In this document: piece after piece, positions 12,398-13,104 of the stretch
How positions within the stretch are numbered: the stretch's first letter is position 1
Layout of the letters: every line of letters begins with the position of its first letter
Source of the DNA: CAYWMP01 sp964459445
GTDB taxonomy: Bacteria > Desulfobacterota > DSM-4660 > Desulfatiglandales > HGW-15
Length of the DNA: 13,104 nt
NCBI GenBank assembly: GCA_964459445.1
Contig: CAYWMP010000167.1
Coordinates: 1-13,104 of the forward strand
Direction of reading: 5' to 3'
Made by a program: the position numbers and the translations under genes
Notes under the pieces: model-generated
Told to the model about the DNA's origin: nothing
The model's database searches: none
The model's input: the letters and a program-made list of their open reading frames with translations, nothing else

Positions 12398-13104
12398 TCA
12401 CGAGACTGCACTCTCGGCCTTAGCTAGTGCATCCTTGTACTTGTTGACTACATCCTTGTATGCTTCCGAAGCTCTCAAAGTGTCTCCCTCAGCCAGATAC
12501 TCTTGCGCATCACCTATCTCGTCAGACTTCCCGCCGTGATCAATAGCATAGTTGAGGGCGTCAACAGCCAGCTGCCTAGCAATACCTGCAAGGCAATCCA
12601 TGAGTTGTGCGCCCTGATCAGGATTAAGCCACTCAATGACTGCTGCTTCGAGGTCACCCACTGCTCCATCGATGTTGCCTACAGCCGCTTGATTATCTGG
12701 GGGACTCTTTTCGAGTTCATCCAAAGCCGTCTCAACTTTTGCAAGGACATCCTCCAGCTTATCCGACAGAGAAGTCCCTGAATAACTATCCATAGTGCTC
12801 TGTAGCTCATCAGCGATGTTCTCAAGGGTCATTGCTGGAGTGAGAACGGTTAGTACCATCTCATCAGAACTGACATCTTCTCCATCTGAAACTTCAAGAG
12901 TCAAAGTATGCGGGCCGGAATCCAGAGGAGGATCCACTGTGGCCACGTCCAAGAAAGCTTCCCCATTTGCGCCAACACTTTGCCAGCCCTGTAACGGGGT
13001 TTCCCCTTCCAACCAGCGATAATCCAAATCATCTCCATCCGGATCAGAGGCTGTTCCTTCAACAACGGTACTGTATTGCATGCATGGGAATGTTTCAAAA
13101 TCAG
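12398..13104 (-). CDS. C-terminal part of PKD/Ig-like plus helical-domain protein (5' end outside window)
   Basis: The frame is open to the right edge of the window (reading DFETFPC before the first internal Met), so the true start lies beyond 13104. The visible 234 residues have two parts. The first, about 95 residues, is a beta-sandwich repeat of PKD or Ig-like type: VEGTASDPDGDDLDYRWLEG, then GPHTLTLEVSDGEDVSSD. The second, about 140 residues, is strongly helical, acidic and Lys/Ala-rich, ending in EYLAEGDTLRASEAYKDVV and a Lys/Ala-rich tail, a layout common at the C-termini of large exported bacterial proteins. No membrane anchor follows. It is probably the end of a secreted or surface protein; the function cannot be told from this piece. 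Two cysteines are visible, one in each part. Confidence 0.85.
   Translation of the reverse strand, partial: DFETFPCMQYSTVVEGTASDPDGDDLDYRWLEGETPLQGWQSVGANGEAFLDVATVDPPLDSGPHTLTLEVSDGEDVSSDEMVLTVLTPAMTLENIADELQSTMDSYSGTSLSDKLEDVLAKVETALDELEKSPPDNQAAVGNIDGAVGDLEAAVIEWLNPDQGAQLMDCLAGIARQLAVDALNYAIDHGGKSDEIGDAQEYLAEGDTLRASEAYKDVVNKYKDALAKAESAVS

Noticed and set aside
1..13104. CRISPR array, tRNA, rRNA or riboswitch
   Set aside because: I saw no regularly spaced direct repeats, no tRNA cloverleaf with a T-loop GTTCGANTC pattern in proper context, and no conserved riboswitch core. A computed scan could still find weak ones.

Overview
The window looks like a chromosomal segment of an anaerobic Gram-negative bacterium, most likely of the Desulfobacterota (Deltaproteobacteria). 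This is an inference from the mix of genes: a [NiFe]-hydrogenase maturation factor (HypE), an MEP-pathway IspH enzyme, a chromosomal parABS partition locus and a secreted PKD-like/helical protein. No rRNA, tRNA or other phylogenetic marker is present, so the assignment is not firm.

Layout. 190-1200 (-): stand-alone hypE. 1201-1772: gene-free, holding a 24-bp inverted repeat and a short protein-like fossil. 1773-2675 (-): secreted TraB/GumN-family protein. 2676-3268: gene-free, AT-rich, ending with a clear parS site at 3078-3093. 3269-4883 (+): parA-parB, overlapping. 4962-5588 (+): UPF0173-type metallo-beta-lactamase-fold hydrolase. 5589-6021: gene-free and occupied mainly by a 284-bp MITE-like element with perfect 24-bp terminal inverted repeats and a 9-bp flanking duplication. 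6022-9568 (-): a tightly coupled operon, dus -> ispH-ubiA fusion -> family-2 glycosyltransferase, each junction a 4-bp stop/start overlap. 9683-10897 (+): a 12-TM MFS transporter, divergent from dus. 10949-11774 (-): a three-gene MNT / HEPN / DUF2283 cassette, also with 4-bp overlaps, in which the HEPN gene has an in-frame amber codon and the DUF2283 gene looks truncated. 12022-12198: a second, diverged copy of the MFS gene tail plus its downstream flank, left behind as a remnant. 12398-13104 (-): C-terminal part of a secreted-type protein running off the right edge.

How it fits together. parA, parB and parS form one partition module. The dus-ispH/ubiA-glycosyltransferase operon is the most unusual coding arrangement: a single 577-residue chain joins IPP/DMAPP synthesis to an integral-membrane UbiA-type prenyltransferase whose two Asp-rich motifs are each altered, and it is translationally coupled to a glycosyltransferase. 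This suggests, without proof, a prenyl- or polyprenyl-linked product at the membrane. The right third is an accessory region: a nucleotidyltransferase/HEPN toxin-antitoxin-type cassette sits between two copies of an MFS gene tail, which points to an old tandem MFS duplication whose second copy was mostly lost when, or after, the cassette arrived.
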